Assembly: GCA_937136455.1 (NCBI GenBank)
Contig: CAKZOO010000030.1
Location: 62,001 to 126,000 of the forward strand
Length of the DNA stretch: 64,000 nucleotides
Direction of reading: 5' to 3'
DNA from: an uncultured Flavobacteriaceae bacterium
GTDB lineage: Bacteria; Bacteroidota; Bacteroidia; Flavobacteriales; Flavobacteriaceae
Part shown: positions 1-8,329 of the stretch, one piece after another
How the letters are laid out: every line of letters starts with the position of its first letter
Numbering within the stretch: the stretch's first letter is position 1
Notes under the pieces: generated by a model
Told to the model about the DNA's origin: nothing
The model's database searches: none
The model's input: only the letters and a program-made list of their open reading frames with translations
Made by a program: the position numbers and the translations under genes

Positions 1-249
1 CTTGAATTGAATCTTGAACATCTCTCTGACTGTAAGCCTGGACAGCGAGTGGTATTAAAAGCCTTATCAAATTCAGACAAACAATTTCTTCAATTTTTAA
101 GCAGTAGATCGATTGCTTTAGGTGTTGAATTTGAGATATTAAATAAAGAGCCATACGATAATTCAATGACCCTTTCTTACAAAAATCACCTCAAAGAAGT
201 GCTGAGTCAAAAAGTGTGTGGACAGCTATTAGTCAGTCATGTAGATTAG
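1..249 (+). CDS. DtxR/MntR-family metalloregulator, C-terminal part (partial)
   Basis: The reading frame is open from the first base of the window, so the gene starts upstream and only the last 82 codons are seen. The visible part looks like the FeoA/SH3-like domain that closes many iron- or manganese-dependent DtxR-type repressors: the run LSDCKPGQRVVLKAL, then an IALGVEFEIL strand pair and a closing QLLVSH strand. The DNA-binding and metal-dimerisation domains are outside the window, so the family call rests on this domain alone. A stand-alone FeoA-like protein is the main alternative. The TTG at position 7 is probably an internal codon. The following exporter cassette begins 58 bp downstream on the same strand. 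Confidence 0.6.
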   Translation, partial: LELNLEHLSDCKPGQRVVLKALSNSDKQFLQFLSSRSIALGVEFEILNKEPYDNSMTLSYKNHLKEVLSQKVCGQLLVSHVD

Positions 250-307
250 GAATAGGGTTAGGGTATTTTCATCCTTTCTTCGTATCTTTAATAGAAATAC
301 AAAAGGA

Positions 308-1057
308 GTGAAAATAAAAATTTTAATACTTTCTATTCTATTACAAGGAGTAGTTAGTTCCCTTTTTGCTCAAACTGCGGATCAGATTATTCAAAAAGCG
401 GATGAAAAATACAGAGGTAAGTCAGCCTATACGGAGATGACCATTCAAACAGTTCGCCCTAAATGGAGTAAAGAAATGAAAATGAAGGGATGGTCCAAGG
501 GATCCGATTATTCTGTGTCTTTAGTTCTCAGTCCAGCAAAAGAAAAAGGGGTCGTTTTTTTAATGCGAGATAAAGAAGTGTGGAATTACATTCCCAGCTT
601 AAACCGTTCGATTAAGTTTCCTCCATCGATGATGATGCAAAATTGGATGGGAACTGATTTGACTAATGATGATTTGGTCAAACAGTCCTCGATGATTGAG
701 GATTACGACAAACAGATACTCGGTTCAGAATTAAAAGAAGGATTGGACTGTTGGAAGATTGAACTCATACCACACGAGGATGTGGCAGTTGTGTGGGGAA
801 AGATCATTATCTGGGTTGAGAAGAAAGATTATATGCAATTGCAGACAGATTTTTACGATGAAGACGGATTTTTAGTCAATCAAATGATAGCTTCTGATAT
901 TCAAAATTTTGATGGAAAACGATTGCCTTCAACTCTAAAGGTAATTCCTGCAGAGAAGGAACATCAATTTACTCTGATTCATTACGATGTTTGGAATTTT
1001 GATGTATCGATTCCAGATATCTATTTCACTACCAACTATATGAAACGCATTCGATAA
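308..1057 (+). CDS. LolA-fold outer-membrane lipoprotein-sorting protein (COG2834-like), periplasmic
   Basis: The 249-residue protein starts at a GTG and opens with a clear signal peptide ending near SSLFA-Q (cleavage about residue 21), so it is periplasmic. The rest resembles the LolA/LolB-fold family COG2834: ADQIIQKADEKYRGKSAYTEMTI at the mature N-terminus, then repeated beta strands with VWNYIPSLNRSIKFPPSMMMQNWMGTDLTNDDL, typical of family members tied to export systems rather than of classical LolA. Its stop is followed at once by the first permease, which makes it the first gene of a five-gene operon. The likely role is to carry a lipid or hydrophobic cargo across the periplasm. A weak -10-like TATCTTTA lies at 283-290. 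The GTG start is chosen because it gives a complete signal peptide. Confidence 0.75.
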   Translation: MKIKILILSILLQGVVSSLFAQTADQIIQKADEKYRGKSAYTEMTIQTVRPKWSKEMKMKGWSKGSDYSVSLVLSPAKEKGVVFLMRDKEVWNYIPSLNRSIKFPPSMMMQNWMGTDLTNDDLVKQSSMIEDYDKQILGSELKEGLDCWKIELIPHEDVAVVWGKIIIWVEKKDYMQLQTDFYDEDGFLVNQMIASDIQNFDGKRLPSTLKVIPAEKEHQFTLIHYDVWNFDVSIPDIYFTTNYMKRIR

Positions 1058-2272
1058 ATGTTATTAAGCCTCGCTTGGAGAAACATATGGAGAAATAGAA
1101 AGAGAAGTTTTATCACTCTAGCTTCCATATTGGTAGCAGTCTTACTTTCGGTGCTGATGCGTTCCATGCAACTGGGAATGTACGACCATATGATAGATAC
1201 GGTCATTGGATCTTACAGTGGTTATGTCCAAATTCATCAAAAGGGCTATTGGGATGAGCGTTCCATTGACAATGGAGTTTTTTACAATTCTGATTTAATC
1301 GATTCCATTGAGAAAGTTGAAGGTGTAAAGGCTGTATTGCCTCGATTGGAAAGTGCCGGACTCCTCTCTTTAGGAGAACTATCCAAAGTTATCAGCATCA
1401 ATGGTGTTGAACTTCAAAAAGAACTTCAAATTATGGATATTCAATCTAAAGTGATTGAAGGAAGGCTTTTTGAAACCCCTAATGAAATTGTTGTCGGAAA
1501 AACCATTGCTGCGTTTTTTAAGGCTAAAGTTAACGACACTCTTGTTTTTATGAGTCAAGGTTATCACGGTCTCATGGCAGCTGATCAATTAGTGATTTCA
1601 GGAATTCTCGATTTAAAAAATCCCATGCTCAATCGAATGATGGTTCTCCAATCGATAGAAGGAGCTCAAGATTTATTTTCAGCCAAAGGGATTGCGACTT
1701 CACTGGTGGTCGATGTGGATCAGTATGCAAACTTGAATAAGATACAAATGCGTTTAACTGAGGTTTTAGACCCACAACAATACGAAATTATGAACTGGAA
1801 GGAATTGTTTCCAGAATTAGAACAGACCATAGTAGCAGACGATGTAGGAGGAATATTAATGGTTGCCATACTGTATATGATTCTCATCTTTGGGATTTTT
1901 GGAACTGTCTTGATGATGACCCAAGAACGGCTTTATGAATTTGGAGTATTGGTTTCTATTGGAATGAAGAAGATAAAGTTGATGATGATGGTATTTATTG
2001 AAACAGTTATCTTATCACTTTTGGGAGTCTTGTCAGGGATTGCGGTTGCCTATCCGATATTGATATGGAAGCATTACAGTCCTATGCAATTTCCGGGGGA
2101 TCAACAGGAGATGATTGAAAATTATGGGTTTAGTGCTGAAATTCCATTTTATATCAAATGGGATTTGCCTTTTACTCACGCCTTGATCATCTTTTTAATA
2201 GCCTTAGTGGTTTCGCTATATCCTATCTACGTGATCAAGAAACTCAAACCTATTAAAGCGATGAACGAATAA
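1058..2272 (+). CDS. FtsX/MacB-type ABC transporter permease, first of two
   Basis: The 404-residue membrane protein has the LolC/LolE-MacB plan: the amphipathic start LSLAWRNIWRNRKRSFIT, one transmembrane helix at about residues 17-38, a large extracytoplasmic domain of about 220 residues, and three C-terminal helices (about 265-290, 305-332, 372-396) ending YPIYVIKKLKPIKAMNE. This is the FtsX-like permease fold, which moves or releases substrates on the periplasmic side rather than pumping through a pore. It starts directly after the LolA-like gene and its stop overlaps the next start by one base (TAATG), so the two permeases are translationally coupled and probably form a heterodimer. The substrate cannot be told from sequence. 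Confidence 0.85.
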   Translation: MLLSLAWRNIWRNRKRSFITLASILVAVLLSVLMRSMQLGMYDHMIDTVIGSYSGYVQIHQKGYWDERSIDNGVFYNSDLIDSIEKVEGVKAVLPRLESAGLLSLGELSKVISINGVELQKELQIMDIQSKVIEGRLFETPNEIVVGKTIAAFFKAKVNDTLVFMSQGYHGLMAADQLVISGILDLKNPMLNRMMVLQSIEGAQDLFSAKGIATSLVVDVDQYANLNKIQMRLTEVLDPQQYEIMNWKELFPELEQTIVADDVGGILMVAILYMILIFGIFGTVLMMTQERLYEFGVLVSIGMKKIKLMMMVFIETVILSLLGVLSGIAVAYPILIWKHYSPMQFPGDQQEMIENYGFSAEIPFYIKWDLPFTHALIIFLIALVVSLYPIYVIKKLKPIKAMNE

Positions 2273-3483
2273 TGAAAACACTCATCTCAATAGCCTGGAG
2301 AAATATTTGGAGAAATCGACTGCGATCAATCGTTGTGGTTATTTCTATTGTTCTGGGGTTATGGGCTGGAATGTTTATTATGGGAATGTCAATAGGGATG
2401 AACAATCAACGAATGGATGGAGCTATTGATTCTACAATTGCTCACTTACAAATTCATCATCCTGAATTTTTAATCGATTTTAACAAGAAATACACTCTAG
2501 AAGACAGCGATCGAATAACAGATCAGTTAGATCATCTGAGTGAAATTGAAGCCTATTCCAAAAGGTTGATTCTACCCGCAATGGTAGCTTCAGTTAAGGG
2601 AAATTACGGTGTTCAACTCTTGGGGATCGATTCTGAATCAGATAAAAGAGTAGTAGATATCCATCAACGATTAGTAAGTGGAACCTATTTTGAGAAGTTT
2701 AAAAGAAATCCCATTGTCATTGGTCAAAAGTTAGCAGATCAGCTTGGAGTAGAGGTCGCCTCTAAAATAGTACTTACTTTTCAAGATCAGAACAATAACA
2801 TTATCTCAAAAAACTTTAGAGTTGAAGGAATTTTTAGATCTCCTAATACGAGTTATGATCTCTCAACAGTCTTCGTAAAGCGAGAGGATATAGAAACGCT
2901 AACCGGCTTAGAAGGAAGGTCACATCAAATCATTATTAGATGCAATTCCATAGCAGATGTAGATGGAGTTAAATCCGTTCTACAAACACCAATGGATGTT
3001 GAAACATGGGGAGAGGTTTCACCAGAGTTGGGGTATGCTCAAGAAACTATGAGCGCCTTTATCTACGTTTTTATGGGAATCATCCTTCTCGCATTGGCCT
3101 TTGGAATTATCAACACCATGCTGATGGCTATCTTAGAACGCAAAAAGGAATTGGGAATGCTGATTTCTATTGGAATGAACAAGCGTAGGGTGTTTGTTTT
3201 AATTGTTTTAGAAACCTTGTTTTTAACTCTTATAGCACTTCCATTTGGAATAGGATGTTCGTATTTGACTAATTGGTATTTCAGTATCTACGGAATAGAT
3301 CTTTCTGTTGTTGCAACGGGATTGGAAAGTATGGGGCTCGCTGCAGTCATTTATACCTATTTGCCTTTAGAGGTATACCTTAATATATCGCTGATGACTT
3401 TTGTAGTCAGTATGCTCTCGGGAATGATTCCTGCAAGAAGAGCACTTAAAATAAACCCAGCTGAAGCTGTTAAATCTGCATAA
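2272..3483 (+). CDS. FtsX/MacB-type ABC transporter permease, second of two
   Basis: This 403-residue protein is a paralogue of the preceding permease. It shares the ISIAWRNIWRNRLRS N-terminus, a first helix near residues 18-40, a long periplasmic domain and three C-terminal helices. The segment ILLALAFGIINTMLMAILERKKELGMLISIGMNKRRV is the classic FtsX-domain signature, with the coupling helix containing ERKKELG that contacts the ATPase. It ends PARRALKINPAEAVKSA, as LolC/E and MacB family members do. The ATPase gene starts two bases after its stop. With the first permease and the ATPase it should form a type VII-like ABC complex in the inner membrane. Confidence 0.85.
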   Translation: MKTLISIAWRNIWRNRLRSIVVVISIVLGLWAGMFIMGMSIGMNNQRMDGAIDSTIAHLQIHHPEFLIDFNKKYTLEDSDRITDQLDHLSEIEAYSKRLILPAMVASVKGNYGVQLLGIDSESDKRVVDIHQRLVSGTYFEKFKRNPIVIGQKLADQLGVEVASKIVLTFQDQNNNIISKNFRVEGIFRSPNTSYDLSTVFVKREDIETLTGLEGRSHQIIIRCNSIADVDGVKSVLQTPMDVETWGEVSPELGYAQETMSAFIYVFMGIILLALAFGIINTMLMAILERKKELGMLISIGMNKRRVFVLIVLETLFLTLIALPFGIGCSYLTNWYFSIYGIDLSVVATGLESMGLAAVIYTYLPLEVYLNISLMTFVVSMLSGMIPARRALKINPAEAVKSA

Positions 3484-3485
3484 TT

Positions 3486-4178
3486 ATGAAGACAATAATA
3501 AAGTTAAGTGAGGTCTATAAAATTTACAACGCTAACCTTCCCAATGAAGTAAAAGCATTAAACGGCATCTCGTTGGAGATAAAGGAAGGTGAGTTCACAG
3601 CTGTGGTTGGACCTTCTGGATCTGGAAAAACAACCCTGCTCAATTGCATTGGTGGATTGGACAAACCTGACAAGGGTTCAGTGATCGTAGATGATATCGA
3701 GATTGTGGAATTAAAAGAAAACGAACTCATTAATTTTAGACTCCAGCACATTGGATTTGTATTTCAATCTTATAACCTCATACCCGTATTAACAGCAAAG
3801 GAAAATGTTGGATTTGTGATGCTTCTTCAAAACAAAAAGAAAGTTGAGATTGAACAACGCGTAATGGAACTACTTGATTCCGTTGGCCTTAAAGGACTTG
3901 AAGACAAACGACCCAATCAAATGAGTGGAGGTCAACAACAACGAGTAGCAGTAGCTAGAGCTTTGGCTTCCAAGCCTCGTTTTATTCTAGCAGATGAACC
4001 CACTGCAAATTTAGACTCCAAGTCCACAAACGATCTCTTGGATATTATGGAGAAGCTCAATAAAAATGAAGGGATTACCTTTTTGTTTTCGACTCATGAT
4101 CAGCGCGTTATCGACAGAGCACATCGTGTGATTGAAGTTGTGGATGGAACCGTTGCAGCTGATAAAACAATCAAATGA
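3486..4178 (+). CDS. LolD/MacB-type ABC transporter ATP-binding protein
   Basis: The 230-residue ATPase carries every canonical motif: Walker A GPSGSGKTT (residues 42-50), a Q-loop in FVFQSYNLIP, the signature MSGGQQQR (146-153), Walker B FILADEP (166-172) with the D-loop ANLD, and the switch histidine in FSTHDQ (H204). Length and sequence place it in the LolD/FtsE/MacB subfamily that pairs with FtsX-like permeases. It lies two bases after the second permease and overlaps the outer-membrane barrel gene by four bases (ATGA), so it is inside the operon. It should energise the mechanotransmission of the two neighbouring permeases. Confidence 0.9.
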   Translation: MKTIIKLSEVYKIYNANLPNEVKALNGISLEIKEGEFTAVVGPSGSGKTTLLNCIGGLDKPDKGSVIVDDIEIVELKENELINFRLQHIGFVFQSYNLIPVLTAKENVGFVMLLQNKKKVEIEQRVMELLDSVGLKGLEDKRPNQMSGGQQQRVAVARALASKPRFILADEPTANLDSKSTNDLLDIMEKLNKNEGITFLFSTHDQRVIDRAHRVIEVVDGTVAADKTIK

Positions 4179-5353
4179 AATTAAACTATTTACATACGAT
4201 TCTCTTCATTTTTGTGGGATTCATATCCAATGCACAAGATCAAGATTCAACAGATTGGGAAGTCTACGGTTATTTCAATGGAGTATTTAGCAGTATTACA
4301 CAAGAGAATCAGTTTGAAGGAATGGATTATTTAATTCATCATCGATTAAATGTAGATGGGTATTTTAATGATAAACTGAGTTTTCATGCAGGAATGAGAA
4401 ATCGACTCATTTGGGGCTATTCACTTCAAAACATCCCCAATTATTCCTCTTATATCAATCAGGACGGAATGGATATCAATCTTGGCAGCTTGTGGATGGA
4501 TTCTAAAAAATTTGTGGGACATACTGTCTTCGATCGATTGAATCTTGAATTAGAAACCAATAAGTGGCATATGGTATTGGGTCGACAACGCGTGAACTGG
4601 GGCAAGAATTTGGTTTGGAATCCCAATGACTTATTTAATGCCTTTAATTATTTTGATTTCAATTATCCTGAACGACCAGGTGTTGACGCTTTGAGAATTC
4701 AATACTACCTTTCTGGAGATGCTTCCTTAGAATGGGTGAGTAGTTATGATCAATTTAAAAATCAGCGAATCACAGCCCTGCGCTATGCAACGCATCTAGG
4801 TCAATACGATTTTCAGTTACTTGGGGCTGATTACAAAGACTATTTAGCATTGGGAATGGGCTGGGAGGGAGCCATTAATGCGATCGGTTTTAAAGGAGAA
4901 ATGACTTATTTTACCCCTGTTTTTTTTGATTCTTTGGTGGGTTCTTCGCAATCAATGCTAAATATTTTTCAATTCTCCCTGTCTTTTGATTATTACTTTA
5001 AAAATGGCTGGTATGTATTGTTTTCTAATTTGTATAATTCCCAGGGAATTTCAGGTGCAGATGTAAGTTCTTCGCTCTTCTCCAATTCGAGAGTTGATGT
5101 TACGAGCTTGATGCCCAATAAAAACACTTATTTAATTCAGCTTTCAAAACCGATCAATGCTCAATTGTCAACTTCACTTACAACATTATATGCGAGAGAG
5201 CTCAAGGCCTATTTCGCAATGCCACAACTCTCGTGGAGTCTATCTCAAAATTGGGATATCAATTTAATTGGTCAGTTGTACTATTCAAAAGCGACTACTG
5301 ATTTTAGTAGTTCCACCTCCAATATCTTTATTCAACTGGGGTATTCTTACTGA
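4175..5353 (+). CDS. Predicted outer-membrane beta-barrel protein of the exporter cassette
   Basis: The 392-residue protein has a signal peptide (cleavage after about residue 20, SNA-Q), alternating hydrophobic and polar residues throughout, and the aromatic C-terminal strand ending FIQLGYSY expected for BAM-dependent barrels. A segment near residues 125-165 (VLGRQRVNWGKNLVWNPNDL) resembles the RQxxxWG...NPxD pattern of porin-like families such as DUF1302 and alginate-export barrels, but I cannot assign a family. The start overlaps the ATPase stop (ATGA), so it belongs to the same operon as the LolA-like carrier and permeases. It may be the outer-membrane receiving or exit component. The stop overlaps the convergent DUF3365 gene by 7 bp. 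Confidence 0.7.
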   Translation: MKLNYLHTILFIFVGFISNAQDQDSTDWEVYGYFNGVFSSITQENQFEGMDYLIHHRLNVDGYFNDKLSFHAGMRNRLIWGYSLQNIPNYSSYINQDGMDINLGSLWMDSKKFVGHTVFDRLNLELETNKWHMVLGRQRVNWGKNLVWNPNDLFNAFNYFDFNYPERPGVDALRIQYYLSGDASLEWVSSYDQFKNQRITALRYATHLGQYDFQLLGADYKDYLALGMGWEGAINAIGFKGEMTYFTPVFFDSLVGSSQSMLNIFQFSLSFDYYFKNGWYVLFSNLYNSQGISGADVSSSLFSNSRVDVTSLMPNKNTYLIQLSKPINAQLSTSLTTLYARELKAYFAMPQLSWSLSQNWDINLIGQLYYSKATTDFSSSTSNIFIQLGYSY

Positions 5354-5910
5354 GGATTGTCGTAGATAATCTTTAAAAGTCCTCTGAGTTCTCCATCGCT
5401 AAATCCCGTTGCTAAATCGTTTGGATAAAGCTCATAAAGAGTGCTTTTTACCGATTCTGATATCTGCGTTGTTCCATGGCAGTTTAAACAGAGAGGAGAA
5501 TCGATATAAATGGGAGCGTAGAATAATTTTTGTGAACCCGTTTGAAATAGTTTGGGATTTTTGCTCTTTGACTGATTGTACTGTTCAATCAAGGATAATT
5601 CAAAGCGAGATGCTTTGTTGAGAAGATTTCTGTTTCTGTGACTAACTCTTGAAAAGGACAGCTGTTTGGCCTTAGAAATGCTATCTGTTAATGGAATAGC
5701 ATTGGTGTTGCAGAATTTGATTGCTTCTTCAATGCCACCATTGGTGATCGCTGTCTTGAGATTGCTCTTAAGGGTATTGCTGTACTCTTTAGCGTATAGT
5801 TTGCTTCTCGACATCAATTCAGGGTCATTGAATTCAACGGTCTTATCAGTGCAACTAATTGAAAAAGATAATGCGCATAACAGTACAAATCTGTATAAAG
5901 ATGTATTCAC
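5347..5910 (-). CDS. DUF3365 haem-binding lipoprotein (c-type haem, Tll0287-like)
   Basis: The 187-residue protein begins with a lipoprotein signal sequence ending LSFSISC, lipidated at about C20, so it is a membrane-anchored periplasmic protein. It contains a single c-type haem attachment motif CLNCH (C141, C144, H145) and the conserved AIKFCN element (C67) and GFSDGELRGLLKI tail typical of DUF3365 domains, which bind one haem and are suspected redox or sensory modules. It is monocistronic or loosely linked to the creatininase-like gene behind it. A 7-bp inverted repeat (TTAACTT / AAGTTAA) sits 11-29 bp upstream of its start. Function beyond haem binding is not known. Confidence 0.8.
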   Translation of the reverse strand: MNTSLYRFVLLCALSFSISCTDKTVEFNDPELMSRSKLYAKEYSNTLKSNLKTAITNGGIEEAIKFCNTNAIPLTDSISKAKQLSFSRVSHRNRNLLNKASRFELSLIEQYNQSKSKNPKLFQTGSQKLFYAPIYIDSPLCLNCHGTTQISESVKSTLYELYPNDLATGFSDGELRGLLKIIYDNPQ

Positions 5911-5920
5911 GATTTCTGTA

Positions 5921-5939
5921 TTAACTTCTATAAAGTTAA
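5921..5939 (-). promoter_or_regulatory. Inverted repeat upstream of the DUF3365 gene
   Basis: TTAACTT and AAGTTAA are perfect 7-bp arms separated by 5 bp, lying 11-29 bp upstream of the DUF3365 start on the minus strand. The minus-strand reading contains TAACTTTA, one base off the flavobacterial -10 box. It may be an operator over a promoter. In AT-rich DNA this could also be chance. Confidence 0.3.
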
Positions 5940-5970
5940 CGATTTACATCAAACAGCTGTCCATTTAAAA

Positions 5971-6831
5971 TTAGTGTTTTACATTCTTAAAGTATTCTTC
6001 TTGTAGCTTAAGAGATTGCTCATCGGCTTTTACATCTTTAATAGCCTTAACCAATGATGATACCATAGAATCTGAAAGCAGTTTTCCTAACTCTACAGTC
6101 GATACTTCTGCCTCACCTGCATAGTGGTTTGGAAAAGAAGCATACCACCAGATTGCGGTATACAAATCAGATGAGAGCTTTAGTCTTTTTTGATCTTGAC
6201 CTGAGTCCTTGTGAACGTAATCCATTTTTACTAATTCAGGTCTTAAATGCATTAGCATCGAAGTTTCTTTTTCTCCTCCATGCATATCAAATGAAGGATC
6301 TGATTTTCTGAGTTTAGCAGCTTTCTTAGCATCAGCTTCTGGCATTTTTGGATCAAAGAAATAAACGACATAATCGCGTTTCTTTTCCATTTGATTCTGA
6401 ATAAAATAACGAATCATTTGAGGGTTTCCACCGTGTCCATTGACAATTAAAATACGTTTAAATCCATTTCTTCCCAATTCCTGACAAGTAGCTTCAAGTA
6501 GTTCCATGGCTAATTTGCTTGGAATCGAAAATGTTCCAAACTGTTGTCTAGCTTCATTTACCTGACCGTAAAAATAGTCTGGAAAAACTACTGCGTATTC
6601 TTCTTTAGTAGCCATTGCAGACCACTCTCTAACCTTGATAAGGTCAGAACCGATTGGACCATGCGGTCCGTGTTTCTCTAAAATACCAATAGGCAAAACA
6701 CAAGTGTAATTTGATTTTTCAAGAGCTGTCTCCCAATCAGTTGCGGTGAGTTCATCCCACCTAGAAGGAAGTTCTTGTGAAAAACTAAAAATGCTCGTTA
6801 GTAATAAGAGGGTTAAAGCAAAGTGTTTCAT
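5971..6831 (-). CDS. Exported creatininase-family metallo-amidohydrolase
   Basis: The 286-residue protein shows the creatininase-fold metal-site motifs: GILEKHGPHGPIGSD (E52, H54, D63), NGHGGNPQ (residues 131-138) and DMHGGEKETS (H184, E189). Family members hydrolyse cyclic or linear amides, such as creatinine and the pterin or riboflavin intermediates handled by MftE-like and ArfB-like enzymes. Unlike the usual cytosolic enzymes, this one starts with a clear signal peptide (hydrophobic residues 4-17, SFSQ), so it should act in the periplasm or outside. Residues match the binuclear site well, so activity is likely; the substrate is unknown. A 23-bp hairpin-forming repeat lies 20-42 bp upstream of its start. 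Confidence 0.75.
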   Translation of the reverse strand: MKHFALTLLLLTSIFSFSQELPSRWDELTATDWETALEKSNYTCVLPIGILEKHGPHGPIGSDLIKVREWSAMATKEEYAVVFPDYFYGQVNEARQQFGTFSIPSKLAMELLEATCQELGRNGFKRILIVNGHGGNPQMIRYFIQNQMEKKRDYVVYFFDPKMPEADAKKAAKLRKSDPSFDMHGGEKETSMLMHLRPELVKMDYVHKDSGQDQKRLKLSSDLYTAIWWYASFPNHYAGEAEVSTVELGKLLSDSMVSSLVKAIKDVKADEQSLKLQEEYFKNVKH

Positions 6832-6850
6832 AAGTATAAAATTTTATTTA

Positions 6851-6873
6851 GTTCAATTTAATTATAATTGAAC
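6851..6873 (-). repeat. Hairpin-forming inverted repeat between the TolC and creatininase-like genes
   Basis: GTTCAATT and AATTGAAC are perfect 8-bp arms with a 7-nt loop, 20-42 bp upstream of the creatininase-like start and about 70 bp past the TolC stop. No strong T-run follows on the minus strand, so it is not a textbook terminator. It may be an operator or a weak terminator of the exporter operon. Confidence 0.35.
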
Positions 6874-6940
6874 GTAAAACAACTCACAAAACAGTTTTAT
6901 TGTGTAAAAATTACAAATTGATAATTTTCAGCTTATTTTA

Positions 6941-8329
6941 TCAAATTAATGACAACACATTATAGAGATTGCTTTTGGAAACTAACAGGTTGTATTCCGC
7001 CTCAATGGCCTTAAGCTGATTTTCTATCAGTTTTGATTCTCTTGTTATAATGTAAAACAAAGCACTTTCTCCAAGTTCAAATTTACGCTGTTCGGCATTG
7101 AGTAATTTTTGATAATCAGAAACGATTTCATTGCTTAAAATCAACTGTTTAGAATAGGATTCAATTTCATTTTCTATTGCAGTAATTTTGTTTTTTAAAC
7201 TTAACTCTGTTTGAAGTTGATCGTATTCAATGGCTTTTAATTTGAAGTTTGCGAGTTTTAATGCAGCTCGTTCTTTTCTTAAAAACAAGGGTAATTGAAC
7301 TTGAACACCAGCCTTGTAGTTTTCAGGATTTAAATTGTTGAAGAGCTCTGAAGAAGTCTGATTTAAAAAGTTGTATTTTAAATTAACAGTTGGCAATAAA
7401 TTATTTAATTGAAGATTTTTTTCCACCTTCAAGGATGCTCGTTTAAAACCTAAAGATAGTAGTTTAGGGTGTTGATCAATTTCAAAAGCATCAAAGCTAA
7501 ACTCGTCTATTCCAAGAATGAGGTCAGCCTCACTTTGAGTGTTGAGATCAGGAGTAATTGATTCTTTGAGTTCTAAAGGAATATTGTCGATCCAAAGAAA
7601 ATTAGAAAGCCCTAATGAAGCTTTGAGATAATTTAAATTTGCCTTTTCACTGCTTAATTTTCTGTTGTTATAAGCAATCTTGGCTTCTGTAATATCGATG
7701 GTTGGATTTTCACCTAACTCCACGTTCTTTTCGATGCTGAGAAGTCTGGTTTTAGCGTTGACCACAAACTCTTTGTAAATGAGTTGTTCTTTATAAGCTC
7801 GAAGCCAATTAAAATAGGTTAACGTAGCTTCAGACAACAATTCATTGACGGCTAGTTGATTGTCTACAAGTGCTTGGCTTCTGTACAGTTTTGCTTGCTT
7901 TAAAGTAGCCATACGCTCATTGATGAGCAATCCCTTTGCTAACGCAATTTCTGCTCCGACTTGATACAGTTTTTTGTCAGAAGTATACAGATTAGGGTTG
8001 AGGTAATCTCCTGAATTTTCTTCTAGAGCAGCTTTTAATTCTATACCATACCAAGTTGGAATCTTAAACACAGAGTTAAGTTGATTGTAATAGTTGGTGC
8101 CTTTAAATTCTTTAGTGGCATAATCTACTTCAATCTTTGGATCAAATGCTCCTCTAGCTTTTAACAACTTCGCTTGACTTTCACTGATGATTAAGTTGGC
8201 TTGTTTTACAATCGGGTGGTGTTTTTTGACATAGGCCAAATACTCATCCAAACTCAAAGTTTGAGCCTCTTGACTGTGCAAGGGATTTTGCCAAAGTAAA
8301 ATTGTTAAAACGAATAAATAACGTATCAT
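6941..8329 (-). CDS. TolC-family outer-membrane efflux protein
   Basis: The 462-residue protein has a signal peptide (about residues 1-19, PLHS-Q) and the long alpha-helical, Leu/Lys/Glu-rich architecture of TolC-family channels, with two related halves (SLDEYLAYVKKHHPIVKQANL near the N-terminus and HPKLLSLGFKRASLKVEKNL in the middle) and coiled-coil stretches including RKFELGESALFYIITRESKLIENQLKAIEAEYNL, the usual OEP-family ending. It is the last gene of the TetR-ABC-HlyD-TolC operon and overlaps the HlyD stop by four bases. It should form the outer-membrane duct for the inner-membrane ABC protein. Confidence 0.85.
   Translation of the reverse strand: MIRYLFVLTILLWQNPLHSQEAQTLSLDEYLAYVKKHHPIVKQANLIISESQAKLLKARGAFDPKIEVDYATKEFKGTNYYNQLNSVFKIPTWYGIELKAALEENSGDYLNPNLYTSDKKLYQVGAEIALAKGLLINERMATLKQAKLYRSQALVDNQLAVNELLSEATLTYFNWLRAYKEQLIYKEFVVNAKTRLLSIEKNVELGENPTIDITEAKIAYNNRKLSSEKANLNYLKASLGLSNFLWIDNIPLELKESITPDLNTQSEADLILGIDEFSFDAFEIDQHPKLLSLGFKRASLKVEKNLQLNNLLPTVNLKYNFLNQTSSELFNNLNPENYKAGVQVQLPLFLRKERAALKLANFKLKAIEYDQLQTELSLKNKITAIENEIESYSKQLILSNEIVSDYQKLLNAEQRKFELGESALFYIITRESKLIENQLKAIEAEYNLLVSKSNLYNVLSLI

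Noticed and set aside
254-264. GGGTTAGGGT, telomere-like repeat
   Set aside because: It is a single short occurrence in a bacterial intergenic region and is most likely chance.
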